Shown piece by piece: positions 15,304 to 22,689 of a stretch of 29,996 nucleotides of DNA. Each line of letters starts with the position of its first letter. Within the stretch, counting starts at the first letter, position 1. Where the stretch lies: assembly GCA_003241485.1 (NCBI GenBank), contig QFQD01000041.1, positions 1-29,996 of the forward strand. Reading direction: 5' to 3'. Source of the DNA: Ancylobacter novellus (GTDB lineage: Bacteria; Pseudomonadota; Alphaproteobacteria; Rhizobiales; Xanthobacteraceae). The notes beneath the pieces were generated by a model that had not been told where the DNA came from, ran no database searches, and was given only the letters and a program-made list of their open reading frames with translations. The position numbers and the translations under genes are program-made.

Positions 15304-17109
15304 ATGAGCACCGAACCCATCGACAACATCCGCAACTTCTCGATCGTCGCCCATATCGACCATGGGAAGTCGACCCTTGCCGACCGCCTGATTCAGATCA
15401 CGGGCGGGCTGTCGGAGCGCGAGATGTCCGAGCAGGTGCTCGACAGCATGGATATCGAGCGCGAGCGCGGCATCACCATCAAGGCGCAGACGGTGCGCCT
15501 TTCCTACAAGGCGCATGACGGCAAGGACTATGTCCTGAACCTCATCGACACGCCCGGCCATGTCGACTTCGCCTATGAGGTGAACCGTTCGCTCGCCGCC
15601 GTCGAGGGCTCGCTGCTGGTGGTCGACGCCTCGCAGGGCGTCGAAGCGCAGACGCTGGCGAATGTCTATCAGGCGATCGACAATAATCACGAGATCGTCC
15701 CGGTCCTCAACAAGGTGGACCTGCCGGCCGCCGAGCCGGACAAGGTGAAGGCGCAGATCGAGGACGTGATCGGCCTCGACGCGTCCAATGCCGTGCTTAT
15801 CTCGGCGAAGACCGGCCTTGGCATTCCCGACGTGCTGGAAGCCATCGTCACCCGCCTTCCGCCGCCCAAGGGCGACCGCGACGCGCCGCTCAAGGCGCTG
15901 CTGGTCGACAGCTGGTACGACGTCTATCTCGGCGTTGTCGTGCTGGTGCGCATCGTCGACGGCGTGATGAAGAAGGGCCAGCGCATCAAGATGATGCGCA
16001 CCGAAGCCGTCTACGATATCGACCGCGTCGGCGTGTTCACGCCCAAGCTCACGGTGATGTCGCAGCTCGGCCCCGGCGAGATCGGCTTCCTCACCGGCTC
16101 GATCAAGGAAGTCGCGGATACCCGCGTCGGCGACACCATCACCGAGGAGAAGCGCCCGACCGCCGAGGCGCTGCCGGGCTTCAAGCCGGCGCAGCCGGTG
16201 GTGTTCTGCGGCCTGTTCCCGGTCGATGCCGCCGATTTCGAGGATCTGCGCGCCGCGATGGGCAAGCTGCGCCTCAACGATGCCAGCTTCTCCTTCGAGA
16301 TGGAAACCTCGGCCGCGCTCGGCTTCGGCTTCCGCTGCGGCTTCCTCGGGCTGCTGCATCTGGAGATCATCCAGGAGCGGCTGGAGCGCGAGTTCAATCT
16401 CGACCTCATCGCTACCGCCCCCTCGGTCATCTACGAGATCGAGATGAACGACGGCACGGTGATCGACCTGCACAACCCTGCCGACATGCCGGACGTGGTG
16501 AAGATCAAGGAAATCCGCGAGCCGTGGATCCGCGCCGTCATCCTCACGCCCGACGATTATCTCGGCGCGGTGCTCAAGCTGTGCCAGGACCGCCGAGGCA
16601 CCCAGATCGAACTGACCTATGTCGGCTCGCGCGCCATGGTCACCTATGACCTGCCGCTGAACGAGGTGGTGTTCGATTTCTATGACCGGCTGAAGTCGAT
16701 CTCGAAGGGCTACGCCTCGTTCGACTATCAGATCACCGATTATCGCGTCGGCGACCTCGTGAAGATGTCGATCCTGGTCAATGCCGAGCCGGTGGACGCG
16801 CTGTCCATGCTGGTGCATCGCACCCGCGCCGAATATCGCGGCCGCGCCATGTGCGAGAAGCTGAAGGATCTGATCCCGCAGCACCTGTTCCAGATTCCGA
16901 TCCAGGCCGCGATCGGCGCCAAGATCATTGCCCGCGAAACCATCAAGGCCCTGCGCAAGGACGTGACCGCCAAATGCTATGGCGGCGACATCTCCCGCAA
17001 GCGCAAGCTGCTGGACAAGCAGAAGGAGGGCAAGAAGAAGATGCGCCAGTTCGGCCGCGTGGAAATCCCGCAGGAAGCCTTCATCGCCGCGCTGAAGGTG
17101 GACGACTGA
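15304..17109 (+). CDS. lepA: elongation factor 4 (LepA)
   Basis: Ribosome-associated GTPase that acts on stalled or mispositioned elongation complexes and in 30S assembly. 601 residues, the normal length. GTPase motifs are AHIDHGKST (16-24), the switch segment ERGITIKAQ, DTPGH and NKVD. The LepA-specific C-terminal domain is present, with FQIPIQAAIGAKIIARETIKALRKDVTAKCYGGDISRKRKLLDKQKEGKKKMR and the end VEIPQEAFIAALKV. The start is placed at ATG 15304 because the protein then begins MSTEPIDNIRNFSIVAHIDHG like its homologues; upstream in-frame sequence belongs to the divergent gene's promoter region. Confidence 0.98.
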   Translation: MSTEPIDNIRNFSIVAHIDHGKSTLADRLIQITGGLSEREMSEQVLDSMDIERERGITIKAQTVRLSYKAHDGKDYVLNLIDTPGHVDFAYEVNRSLAAVEGSLLVVDASQGVEAQTLANVYQAIDNNHEIVPVLNKVDLPAAEPDKVKAQIEDVIGLDASNAVLISAKTGLGIPDVLEAIVTRLPPPKGDRDAPLKALLVDSWYDVYLGVVVLVRIVDGVMKKGQRIKMMRTEAVYDIDRVGVFTPKLTVMSQLGPGEIGFLTGSIKEVADTRVGDTITEEKRPTAEALPGFKPAQPVVFCGLFPVDAADFEDLRAAMGKLRLNDASFSFEMETSAALGFGFRCGFLGLLHLEIIQERLEREFNLDLIATAPSVIYEIEMNDGTVIDLHNPADMPDVVKIKEIREPWIRAVILTPDDYLGAVLKLCQDRRGTQIELTYVGSRAMVTYDLPLNEVVFDFYDRLKSISKGYASFDYQITDYRVGDLVKMSILVNAEPVDALSMLVHRTRAEYRGRAMCEKLKDLIPQHLFQIPIQAAIGAKIIARETIKALRKDVTAKCYGGDISRKRKLLDKQKEGKKKMRQFGRVEIPQEAFIAALKVDD

Positions 17110-17179
17110 GGCCGGCTATCCAACCCTGCCGTTTCATGCTCACATCGGCTTCCCCTAGGCATCAAAGGGAGGCTTGAGC

Positions 17180-17362
17180 ATGTACACGTTCGAAATCTAC
17201 AAGGACAAGGCAGGGGAATTCCGCTTTCGCTTCAAGGCGTCGAACGGCGAGACCATGTTCGTCTCGGAGGGCTACAAGGCCAAGGCGTCGGCAGTGAGCG
17301 CGATCGAATCGATCAAGAAGAACGCGCCCGACGCCAAGACGGACGACACCACCAAGGCTTAG
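17180..17362 (+). CDS. DUF1508 (YegP-like) small protein
   Basis: 60-residue protein with one DUF1508 repeat: MYTFEIYKDKAGEFRFRFKAS, NGETMFVSEGYKAKASAVSAIESIKKNAP. E. coli YegP carries two such repeats; this has one plus a short charged tail. The biochemical role is unknown. The start is ATG 17180, seven bases after AGGGAGG; the TTG at 17174 is too close to that site. It lies 70 bases after lepA on the same strand and may be read through from it, and it ends before a strong terminator. Confidence 0.9.
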   Translation: MYTFEIYKDKAGEFRFRFKASNGETMFVSEGYKAKASAVSAIESIKKNAPDAKTDDTTKA

Positions 17363-17376
17363 CGTCCCTGACGCAG

Positions 17377-17404
17377 AAAAGGCCGGGCGCGAGCCCGGCC
17401 TTTT
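17377..17404. terminator. bidirectional rho-independent terminator
   Basis: Perfect 12-bp inverted repeat AAAAGGCCGGGC / GCCCGGCCTTTT around the loop GCGA, giving a GC-rich stem with a T run on both strands. It lies between the convergent DUF1508 and PRC-barrel genes and should stop transcription from both sides. Confidence 0.93.
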
Positions 17405-17423
17405 CCGTTCATGCAGCCTTGCG

Positions 17424-17807
17424 TCAGATGACGTAGGGCGGCACGTGGTAGTAATCATTGACCTTGCGGTCCCAGTCGCGGTCGCCCCACGTGCCTTCGT
17501 CGAGGCTCTTGTGGTGCGGCGCGCCGTTGAGCTGCTCTTCGCTGATGTCCACGACGTAACCGTCGAGGTTCTCGTCGTATTTCAGCAGCGACCAGGGCAG
17601 CGGGTAGTAGTCCTCGCCGAAGCCGAGGAACCCGCCGAAGCTCATCACCGCATAGGCGGTCTGGCCACTGAGCTTGTCGATCATGACACGGGCGATAGAG
17701 CCGATCCTGTCCCCATCGGGACGGTAGACGGCGGTGCCCTCAACCTTGTCGCTGCCGATCAGCGTCATGGTTTCGCGGGCTTCGAGGTTCTGCTGAGTGC
17801 TGTGCAT
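17424..17807 (-). CDS. PRC-barrel domain protein under an EcfG promoter
   Basis: 127-residue cytoplasmic protein with a single PRC-barrel: LIGSDKVEGTAVYRPDGDRIGSIARVMIDK, then AYAVMSFGGFLGFGEDYYPLPWSLLKYD, and a tail ending YYHVPPYVI. Such stand-alone PRC-barrel proteins are common in alphaproteobacteria and often stress-induced; the molecular role is unclear. The start is the ATG at 17807, six bases after AGGGAGG. Longer in-frame readings upstream run through the promoter and lack a ribosome binding site. A clear EcfG-type promoter lies 40-67 bases upstream, which points to general stress response control. Confidence 0.9.
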   Translation of the reverse strand: MHSTQQNLEARETMTLIGSDKVEGTAVYRPDGDRIGSIARVMIDKLSGQTAYAVMSFGGFLGFGEDYYPLPWSLLKYDENLDGYVVDISEEQLNGAPHHKSLDEGTWGDRDWDRKVNDYYHVPPYVI

Positions 17808-17847
17808 CGTAAGCCTCCCTTGTGATTGATCAGCTGGTGATGCGAGG

Positions 17848-17874
17848 AAAACGATGTCGCCGGCGTCCTGTTCC
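17848..17874 (-). promoter_or_regulatory. sigma-EcfG (general stress response) promoter of PRC-barrel gene
   Basis: On the minus strand, GGAAC (17870-17874) is followed by exactly 16 bases and CGTTTT (17848-17853). This matches the alphaproteobacterial EcfG consensus GGAAC-N16-17-cGTT. It lies upstream of the AGGGAGG-ATG of the PRC-barrel gene and leaves room for a leader of about 30 bases. Confidence 0.82.
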
Positions 17875-18044
17875 ATGAATAGGCGGGAATTATGCTTGAA
17901 ATATTTATCCAATGTCTTGGAACAGGTGCCGCCTCAGCAATAACTTGATCTTGATACCGTCGCCTGATCGGTGGAGCTTACCATTTCTGGCGTCGACTAC
18001 CTCCCGCGGATATATTGCGCGCGCCTGCGGCGGAGAATCATGAC

Positions 18045-19061
18045 ATGGCGAGCGACAAGAGCACTCCTCGACTGACCCGCCGCGCGGCGCTGGCCTGGGC
18101 GGGCACGGCCGCCGCCACTCTCGCGCTGCCGGCCGGGCCGGCTGGCGCTCAGCCGGCGGTGCCCACGGATGTGGATGCGCTGAAGCCCGGCCAGTATGTC
18201 TGGTATCCCGACCGCGCGCCCGAGGGCTTCGTCGCCATCATCGTCTCGCTGCCCGACCAGCGCTGCTACGTCTATCGCAACGGCGTGCGTATCGGTGTGT
18301 CGACCTGCTCGACCGGGCGGGAAGGGCACCAGACGCCGGTGGGGGTCTTCACCATTCTCCAGAAGGATGCCGACCACCATTCCTCGATCTATGACGATGC
18401 CTCGATGCCCTTTACCGAGCGGCTGACCTGGTCCGGCGTCGCATTGCATGCGGGCGGCCTGCCAGGCTACCCGTCCTCGCATGGCTGCGTGCACCTGCCG
18501 CTGGAATTCTCCAAGCTGCTGTTCGGCATCACTCATTACGGCACGCCGGTAATCATCGCCGACGCGCATTCCCAGCCCGTGGACGTGCTGCATCCCGGCC
18601 TTGTGCTGCCTTCCGACGCGACGACCGCAATAAAGGACGACGCGCCGAAGACTGCGGACGGCGCGCCCGACCCGGCGGCGGCTCCCGATCCGGCAGCCGA
18701 TGCGGTGTCGATGATCGTCAGCGGTGCCGACAAGCAGCTCGTCGTCATCAAGGACGGCGTGGAGGTGCTCACCGCCCCGGTCACCATCCGCGATCCCGAC
18801 ACGCCGCTCGGCAATGTGGTCTATGTGCTGAAGAAGGTCGGCGGCGAGGTCTCCTGGACCTCGGTCGCGTTCGAGGGCAACGGGGCAGGGCAGGGCAAGG
18901 CCACCAGCGCGATCGACCGCATCACCGTGGCGCCGGAAGCGAACCAGCAGCTCGCCAAACTGCTCGTGCCGGGCTCAACCCTGTTCATCACCGAACTGCC
19001 TGCGTCGCCCGATACGCGCTCGTCCAAGGATTTCGTCATTCTCTCGCAGGCGATGAGCTGA
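18045..19061 (+). CDS. L,D-transpeptidase (YkuD) with degenerate C-terminal repeat
   Basis: 338-residue exported protein. A twin-arginine-like signal (LTRRAALAWAG, then a hydrophobic run ending PAGAQ, about residue 37) precedes a YkuD domain that forms L,D (3-3) peptidoglycan cross-links or attaches proteins to the wall. The catalytic motif is SHGCVHLP with His146 and Cys148. The residue after the Cys-Val pair, usually Arg, is His150. After a Pro/Ala/Asp-rich linker (about 195-220), the C-terminal part resembles the first strands of the YkuD domain again (SMIVSGADKQLVVIKDGVEV...PDTPLGNVVYVL against AIIVSLPDQRCYVYRNGVRI...HQTPVGVFTIL) but has no catalytic Cys. The start is ATG 18045 after GGAGAA. 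mepA follows with a one-base gap. Confidence 0.9.
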   Translation: MASDKSTPRLTRRAALAWAGTAAATLALPAGPAGAQPAVPTDVDALKPGQYVWYPDRAPEGFVAIIVSLPDQRCYVYRNGVRIGVSTCSTGREGHQTPVGVFTILQKDADHHSSIYDDASMPFTERLTWSGVALHAGGLPGYPSSHGCVHLPLEFSKLLFGITHYGTPVIIADAHSQPVDVLHPGLVLPSDATTAIKDDAPKTADGAPDPAAAPDPAADAVSMIVSGADKQLVVIKDGVEVLTAPVTIRDPDTPLGNVVYVLKKVGGEVSWTSVAFEGNGAGQGKATSAIDRITVAPEANQQLAKLLVPGSTLFITELPASPDTRSSKDFVILSQAMS

Positions 19062-19062
19062 G

Positions 19063-19971
19063 ATGCCCGTAAAGAGGTGGCTTGCGTTGGCGCTGTCGGG
19101 GCTTGGCGCGGCGACACTCGCCGCGACCCTCGCATGGGCCCAGTCGGCGCCTTCACCCGCAGCGGCGGCCGCCACGCCCGCCAAACAGCTGTTCGGGGCG
19201 GTGAAGAAGCCGGCGGATCTGGAGACGCGTTCCATTGGCTTTTATTCCAAGGGCTGTCTGGCGGGCGCGCAGGCGCTGCCGGTCAACGGCAAGACGTGGC
19301 AGGCGATGCGCCTGTCGCGCAACCGCAACTGGGGTCATCCCGAGCTGATCGCCTTTCTGGAGCGCTTCGCCACCAAGGTGCCCGAGGTCTCGTCATGGCC
19401 GGGCATTCTGGTGGGGGACATGTCGCAGCCGCGCGGCGGTCCGATGCTCACCGGCCATGCCTCGCACCAGATCGGCCTCGACGCCGACATCTGGCTGACG
19501 CCGATGCCCAAGCGCAGCTTCACCAATGAGGAGCGCGAGAAGATCGCGGCCACCATGATCGTGCGGCCGGACCGGCTCGATGTCGACGCCAAGGTGTGGA
19601 CGCCGGCCCATGTCGCGGTGATCAAGGCGGCCGCTCAGGACCCCGAGGTCGAGCGCGTGCTGGTCAATGCCGCGATCAAGAAGGCGCTGTGCCGCGACGC
19701 GAGCGGAGACCGCTCCTGGCTGCAGAAAGTGCGGCCCTATTGGGGCCACGACTACCACATGCATGTGCGCATCTCCTGCCCCAAGGACAGCCCCGACTGC
19801 CGCCCGCAGGACCCCGTCGTGCCCGGCGAGGGCTGCGGCAGCGAGCTGGACTGGTGGTTCTCGGAGGGCAACCTCCACCCCAAGCCGCCCAAGGAGCCGG
19901 TCAAGCCGCCGCCGCCCATGATGCTGAAGGACCTGCCGCCCGCCTGCCGCGAGGTCGTGCTGGCGCCGTGA
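19063..19971 (+). CDS. mepA: penicillin-insensitive murein endopeptidase MepA
   Basis: Periplasmic LAS-family zinc peptidase that cuts D-Ala-mDAP and mDAP-mDAP cross-bridges in peptidoglycan. 302 residues with an N-terminal signal peptide (RWLALALSGLGAATLAATLAWAQS). Zinc ligands are visible: His135 and Asp142 in GHASHQIGLDADIW, and His234 in GHDYHMHVRISCP, with His232 the likely catalytic residue. Cysteines near the C terminus (CPKDSPDC, GEGCGS) fit the disulphides of the family. The gene follows the L,D-transpeptidase stop after one base, so a cross-link-forming enzyme and one that can cut the same cross-link are made together. The GMC gene converges on it, six bases away. Confidence 0.95.
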   Translation: MPVKRWLALALSGLGAATLAATLAWAQSAPSPAAAAATPAKQLFGAVKKPADLETRSIGFYSKGCLAGAQALPVNGKTWQAMRLSRNRNWGHPELIAFLERFATKVPEVSSWPGILVGDMSQPRGGPMLTGHASHQIGLDADIWLTPMPKRSFTNEEREKIAATMIVRPDRLDVDAKVWTPAHVAVIKAAAQDPEVERVLVNAAIKKALCRDASGDRSWLQKVRPYWGHDYHMHVRISCPKDSPDCRPQDPVVPGEGCGSELDWWFSEGNLHPKPPKEPVKPPPPMMLKDLPPACREVVLAP

Positions 19972-19977
19972 GGCCGC

Positions 19978-21597
19978 TCAGCCGTGCGCGTCCGCGAGGA
20001 TCATGCCAGCGGCCTTCTCGGCGATCATGATGGTCGGCGAGTTGGTATTGCCCGACACGATGGTCGGCATGATGGAAGCGTCGGCGACGCGCAGACCGGC
20101 GATGCCGAAGACCCGCAGCCGCTCGTCGACCACCGCCAGCGGGTCGCTGGCGAGGCCCATCTTCGCCGTGCCGACCGGATGGAAGATGGTGGTGCCGATG
20201 TCGCCCGCCGCCCGTGCCAGCGCTTCTTCCGTGTCCGCGACAGTGGGGCCGGGCAGCACCTCGTCCGGCCGGTAGGGCGCCAGCGCCGGCTGGGCGACGA
20301 TGCGCCGGGCGACGCGGATGCTGTCGGCCGCCACGCGCCGGTCCTCTTCGGTGGCGAGGTAGTTGGGCTGGATGCGCGGTGCCGCCGTGCTGTCGGCGCT
20401 CGCGAGCGTCAGGTTCCCGCGGCTGGTGGGGCGCAGGTTGCACACGCTCATGGTGAAGGCGGGAAAGGCGTGCAGCGGCTCGCCGAACTTGCCGAGCGAG
20501 AGCGGCTGGACGTGGAATTCGAGGTCGGCGCGTTCCACCTCAGCGCGCGAGCGGGTGAAGATGCCGAGCTGCGAGGGCGCCATGGTCAGTGGCCCGCGCT
20601 GAAGAAAGGCGAACTGCAGCCCCATCTTCGCCCGGCCGAACAGCGAGTGGTACTGCTCGTTCAGCGTGGGAATGCCGGCAACCTTGTAGATCATCCGCAG
20701 CTGCAGATGGTCCTGCAGATTGGTGCCGACGCCCGGCGTGTCCTTGACGACAGGGATGCCGTGCTGCGCCAGCTCCTGCGCCGGGCCGATGCCCGACAGC
20801 TTCAGCAGATGCGGGGAGCCGATGGCCCCGGCGGAAAGGATCACCTCGCCGCGTGCCTTCGCCGTGTGCGTCACCCCGTTCTGGCGGTAGACGACGCCGA
20901 CGGCGCGGCCGTTCTCGATCAGCACGCGCTCGGTGTGGCAGCCGGTTTCCAGCCGCAGATTGGGCCGCGCGAGCGCGGGCTTGAGGAAGCCGCGCGCCGC
21001 GCTCCAGCGGAAGCCGCGCTTCTGGTTCACCTGGAAATAAGAGGAGCCCTCATTGTCGCCGGCGTTGAAATCCGGGATCGGCGGGATGCCGGCCTGCCGC
21101 GCGGCCTCGCGCACCTCGTCGAGCAGCTTCCAGGTGAGGCGGGGAAACTCCACGCGCCACTCACCGCCCGCGCCATGAAACGCTCCGGCGCCGAGATAAT
21201 GATCCTCATGGCGCTTGAAGACGGGCAGCACGTCGTCCCAGCCCCAGCCGGAAAGCCCGAGCTGGCGCCAGTGGTCGTAGTCGGCGGCCTGGCCGCGCAT
21301 GTAGATCATGGCGTTGATGGCGGAGGAGCCGCCAATGGTCTTGCCGCGCGGATAGTTCAGCGCGCGTCCGTTCAGTCCCGCCTCGGCCTCGGTCTTGAAG
21401 CACCAGTCCGCGCGGGGATTGCCGATGGCGAAGAGATAGCCAACGGGGATGTGGAACCAGATCCAGTTGTCACGCCCGCCGGCTTCCAGCACCAGCACCC
21501 GGTTCTTCGGGTCGGCCGAGAGCCGGTTCGCCAGCACGCACCCCGCAGAGCCGGCGCCGACCACGATGTAGTCATAGGTCTCGGCGTCGATCGGCAT
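19978..21597 (-). CDS. GMC-family FAD oxidoreductase (choline dehydrogenase-like)
   Basis: 539-residue flavoprotein that oxidises an alcohol to an aldehyde. The FAD-binding motif VVGAGSAGCVLANRLS lies at 12-27, followed by LVLEAGG, NYPRGKTIGGSSAINAMIYMRG and SAGAIGSPHLLKLSGIGP. The active-site pair is His473 (IFHPVGTAKMG) and Asn517 (SGNTNSPT), 44 residues apart as in choline oxidase and BetA. No betB, betI or choline transporter lies nearby, so choline is not assured; many alphaproteobacterial paralogues use other alcohols. The start is fixed by GAGGGGAG six bases before ATG 21597. The C terminus faces mepA. Confidence 0.92.
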   Translation of the reverse strand: MPIDAETYDYIVVGAGSAGCVLANRLSADPKNRVLVLEAGGRDNWIWFHIPVGYLFAIGNPRADWCFKTEAEAGLNGRALNYPRGKTIGGSSAINAMIYMRGQAADYDHWRQLGLSGWGWDDVLPVFKRHEDHYLGAGAFHGAGGEWRVEFPRLTWKLLDEVREAARQAGIPPIPDFNAGDNEGSSYFQVNQKRGFRWSAARGFLKPALARPNLRLETGCHTERVLIENGRAVGVVYRQNGVTHTAKARGEVILSAGAIGSPHLLKLSGIGPAQELAQHGIPVVKDTPGVGTNLQDHLQLRMIYKVAGIPTLNEQYHSLFGRAKMGLQFAFLQRGPLTMAPSQLGIFTRSRAEVERADLEFHVQPLSLGKFGEPLHAFPAFTMSVCNLRPTSRGNLTLASADSTAAPRIQPNYLATEEDRRVAADSIRVARRIVAQPALAPYRPDEVLPGPTVADTEEALARAAGDIGTTIFHPVGTAKMGLASDPLAVVDERLRVFGIAGLRVADASIMPTIVSGNTNSPTIMIAEKAAGMILADAHG

Positions 21598-21710
21598 GGC
21601 GGGCTCCCCTCGCGGTTCTGGTTGCCGGCAAACTGCCCGCGGGGGCGGAGGGCGGCAACGGGAAATCCCGCGCAAGGGTTTTTCGCACGCGCGCGCAAAC
21701 GAGGCGCGCT

Positions 21711-21746
21711 CGATCCCGGATCGGCCCGCGGCCGTCCGGGATGACG
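21711..21746 (-). repeat. extragenic hairpin unit, second copy
   Basis: Read on the minus strand, this 36-base unit equals the one at 6398-6433 except for two bases, both in the three-base loop (GCG here, ACA there). The stems (ATCCCGGA/TCCGGGAT and GGCC/GGCC) are identical. It starts 11 bases after the lytic transglycosylase stop and could help end or protect that transcript. Upstream, GTTGCCG (21621) and CGGCAAC (21659) form another short dyad ahead of the GMC gene. Confidence 0.8.
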
Positions 21747-21757
21747 CTATCTGGAGC

Positions 21758-22597
21758 CTACTGCGTCAGCTGGCGGGCGAAGATGCCGAGCGCCTGCGCA
21801 TAGACCTCGGCCTTGTTCCAGCCGAGCAGGGCCTGATAGTTGGCCTCGCCCTGACCCCAGCCGGCACCGGCGCGCCAGCCATAGCCGCGCAGATAATTGG
21901 CGGTGGAGGCGAGCACGTCCGGCGCGCTGCGCACGAGGTCAGCGCGTCCGTCGCCATCGAAATCGACCGCGAACTTTACATAGGAGCTGGCGAGGAACTG
22001 GGTCTGGCCGATCTCGCCGGCCCAGGCGCCGCGCATCTCATCGAGCGTCAGGTCGCCGCGCTGGTAGATGCGCAGCGCGTCGAGCAGCTGCGGCGTGAAG
22101 AAATTGGTACGCCGGCAGTCATAGGACAGGGTGGCGAGCGAGCGCAGGATCGGCATCTTGCCGATGTTCACGCCATAGTCGGTCTCCATTCCCCAGATGG
22201 CGACCAGGATCGGCCCCGGCACGCCGTACTGGCGCTCGATGCGCGCCAGCGTGGAGGCGTATTGCTGCAGCATCTGCCGGCCCTTGGCGATGCGGCCCTT
22301 AGAGATGCGGTTCTTGACGAACTCGTCGAGGCTGACCTTGAAGTGCTTCTGGTTGCGGTCGAGGCTGATCACCTTGGTGTCGTAGGTGACCCCGTCGAGC
22401 ACGCGCAGCGTGGCCGGCGCGATGCCTTGCGAAACGGCCTCCTGCTTGAAGGCGCCGAGCCAGGCGTCGAAACCCGAGGCATCGTTGCCGCAGGTCGCGG
22501 CGAGCGCGGGGGCGGCGGCGAGGGGCGCGAGCAGCACTGCGAGGCAGCTGGCCCGCAGGCTCGCGCGTTTCAGTCGGCTGAAGGCACGTTCAATCAT
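21758..22597 (-). CDS. MltB-type lytic murein transglycosylase
   Basis: Exported enzyme that cleaves glycan strands of peptidoglycan with formation of 1,6-anhydromuramic ends. From ATG 22597 it has 279 residues with a signal peptide (hydrophobic run ending PALAA). The catalytic Glu lies in AIWGMETDYGVN; GEIGQTQFLASSYVKFAVDFDGDGRADL is the second MltB signature. It lacks the C-terminal peptidoglycan-binding domain found in longer alphaproteobacterial relatives. Longer in-frame starts upstream (for example ATG 22621) lack a ribosome binding site, while GGGGA precedes 22597 by nine bases. The DUF3750 gene lies 92 bases upstream on the same strand. Confidence 0.92.
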   Translation of the reverse strand: MIERAFSRLKRASLRASCLAVLLAPLAAAPALAATCGNDASGFDAWLGAFKQEAVSQGIAPATLRVLDGVTYDTKVISLDRNQKHFKVSLDEFVKNRISKGRIAKGRQMLQQYASTLARIERQYGVPGPILVAIWGMETDYGVNIGKMPILRSLATLSYDCRRTNFFTPQLLDALRIYQRGDLTLDEMRGAWAGEIGQTQFLASSYVKFAVDFDGDGRADLVRSAPDVLASTANYLRGYGWRAGAGWGQGEANYQALLGWNKAEVYAQALGIFARQLTQ

Positions 22598-22689
22598 GGA
22601 CCAGTCCCCGCGACGCTTCATGGCGTTTCTAACAATGCACCGGGAAAATGAACGGCCGGTATCCGCCGGAAGTCCTGTTGCCGTGAGCA

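Noticed and set aside
15061..16884. 607-codon minus-strand reading frame across lepA
   Set aside because: It lies antisense to a textbook LepA sequence and is rich in His, Asp and Arg, as expected for a shadow frame.
17424..17912. Longer PRC-barrel protein starting at 17912
   Set aside because: The extra 35 codons run across the EcfG promoter and the AGGGAGG ribosome binding site; the ATG at 17807 is far better supported.
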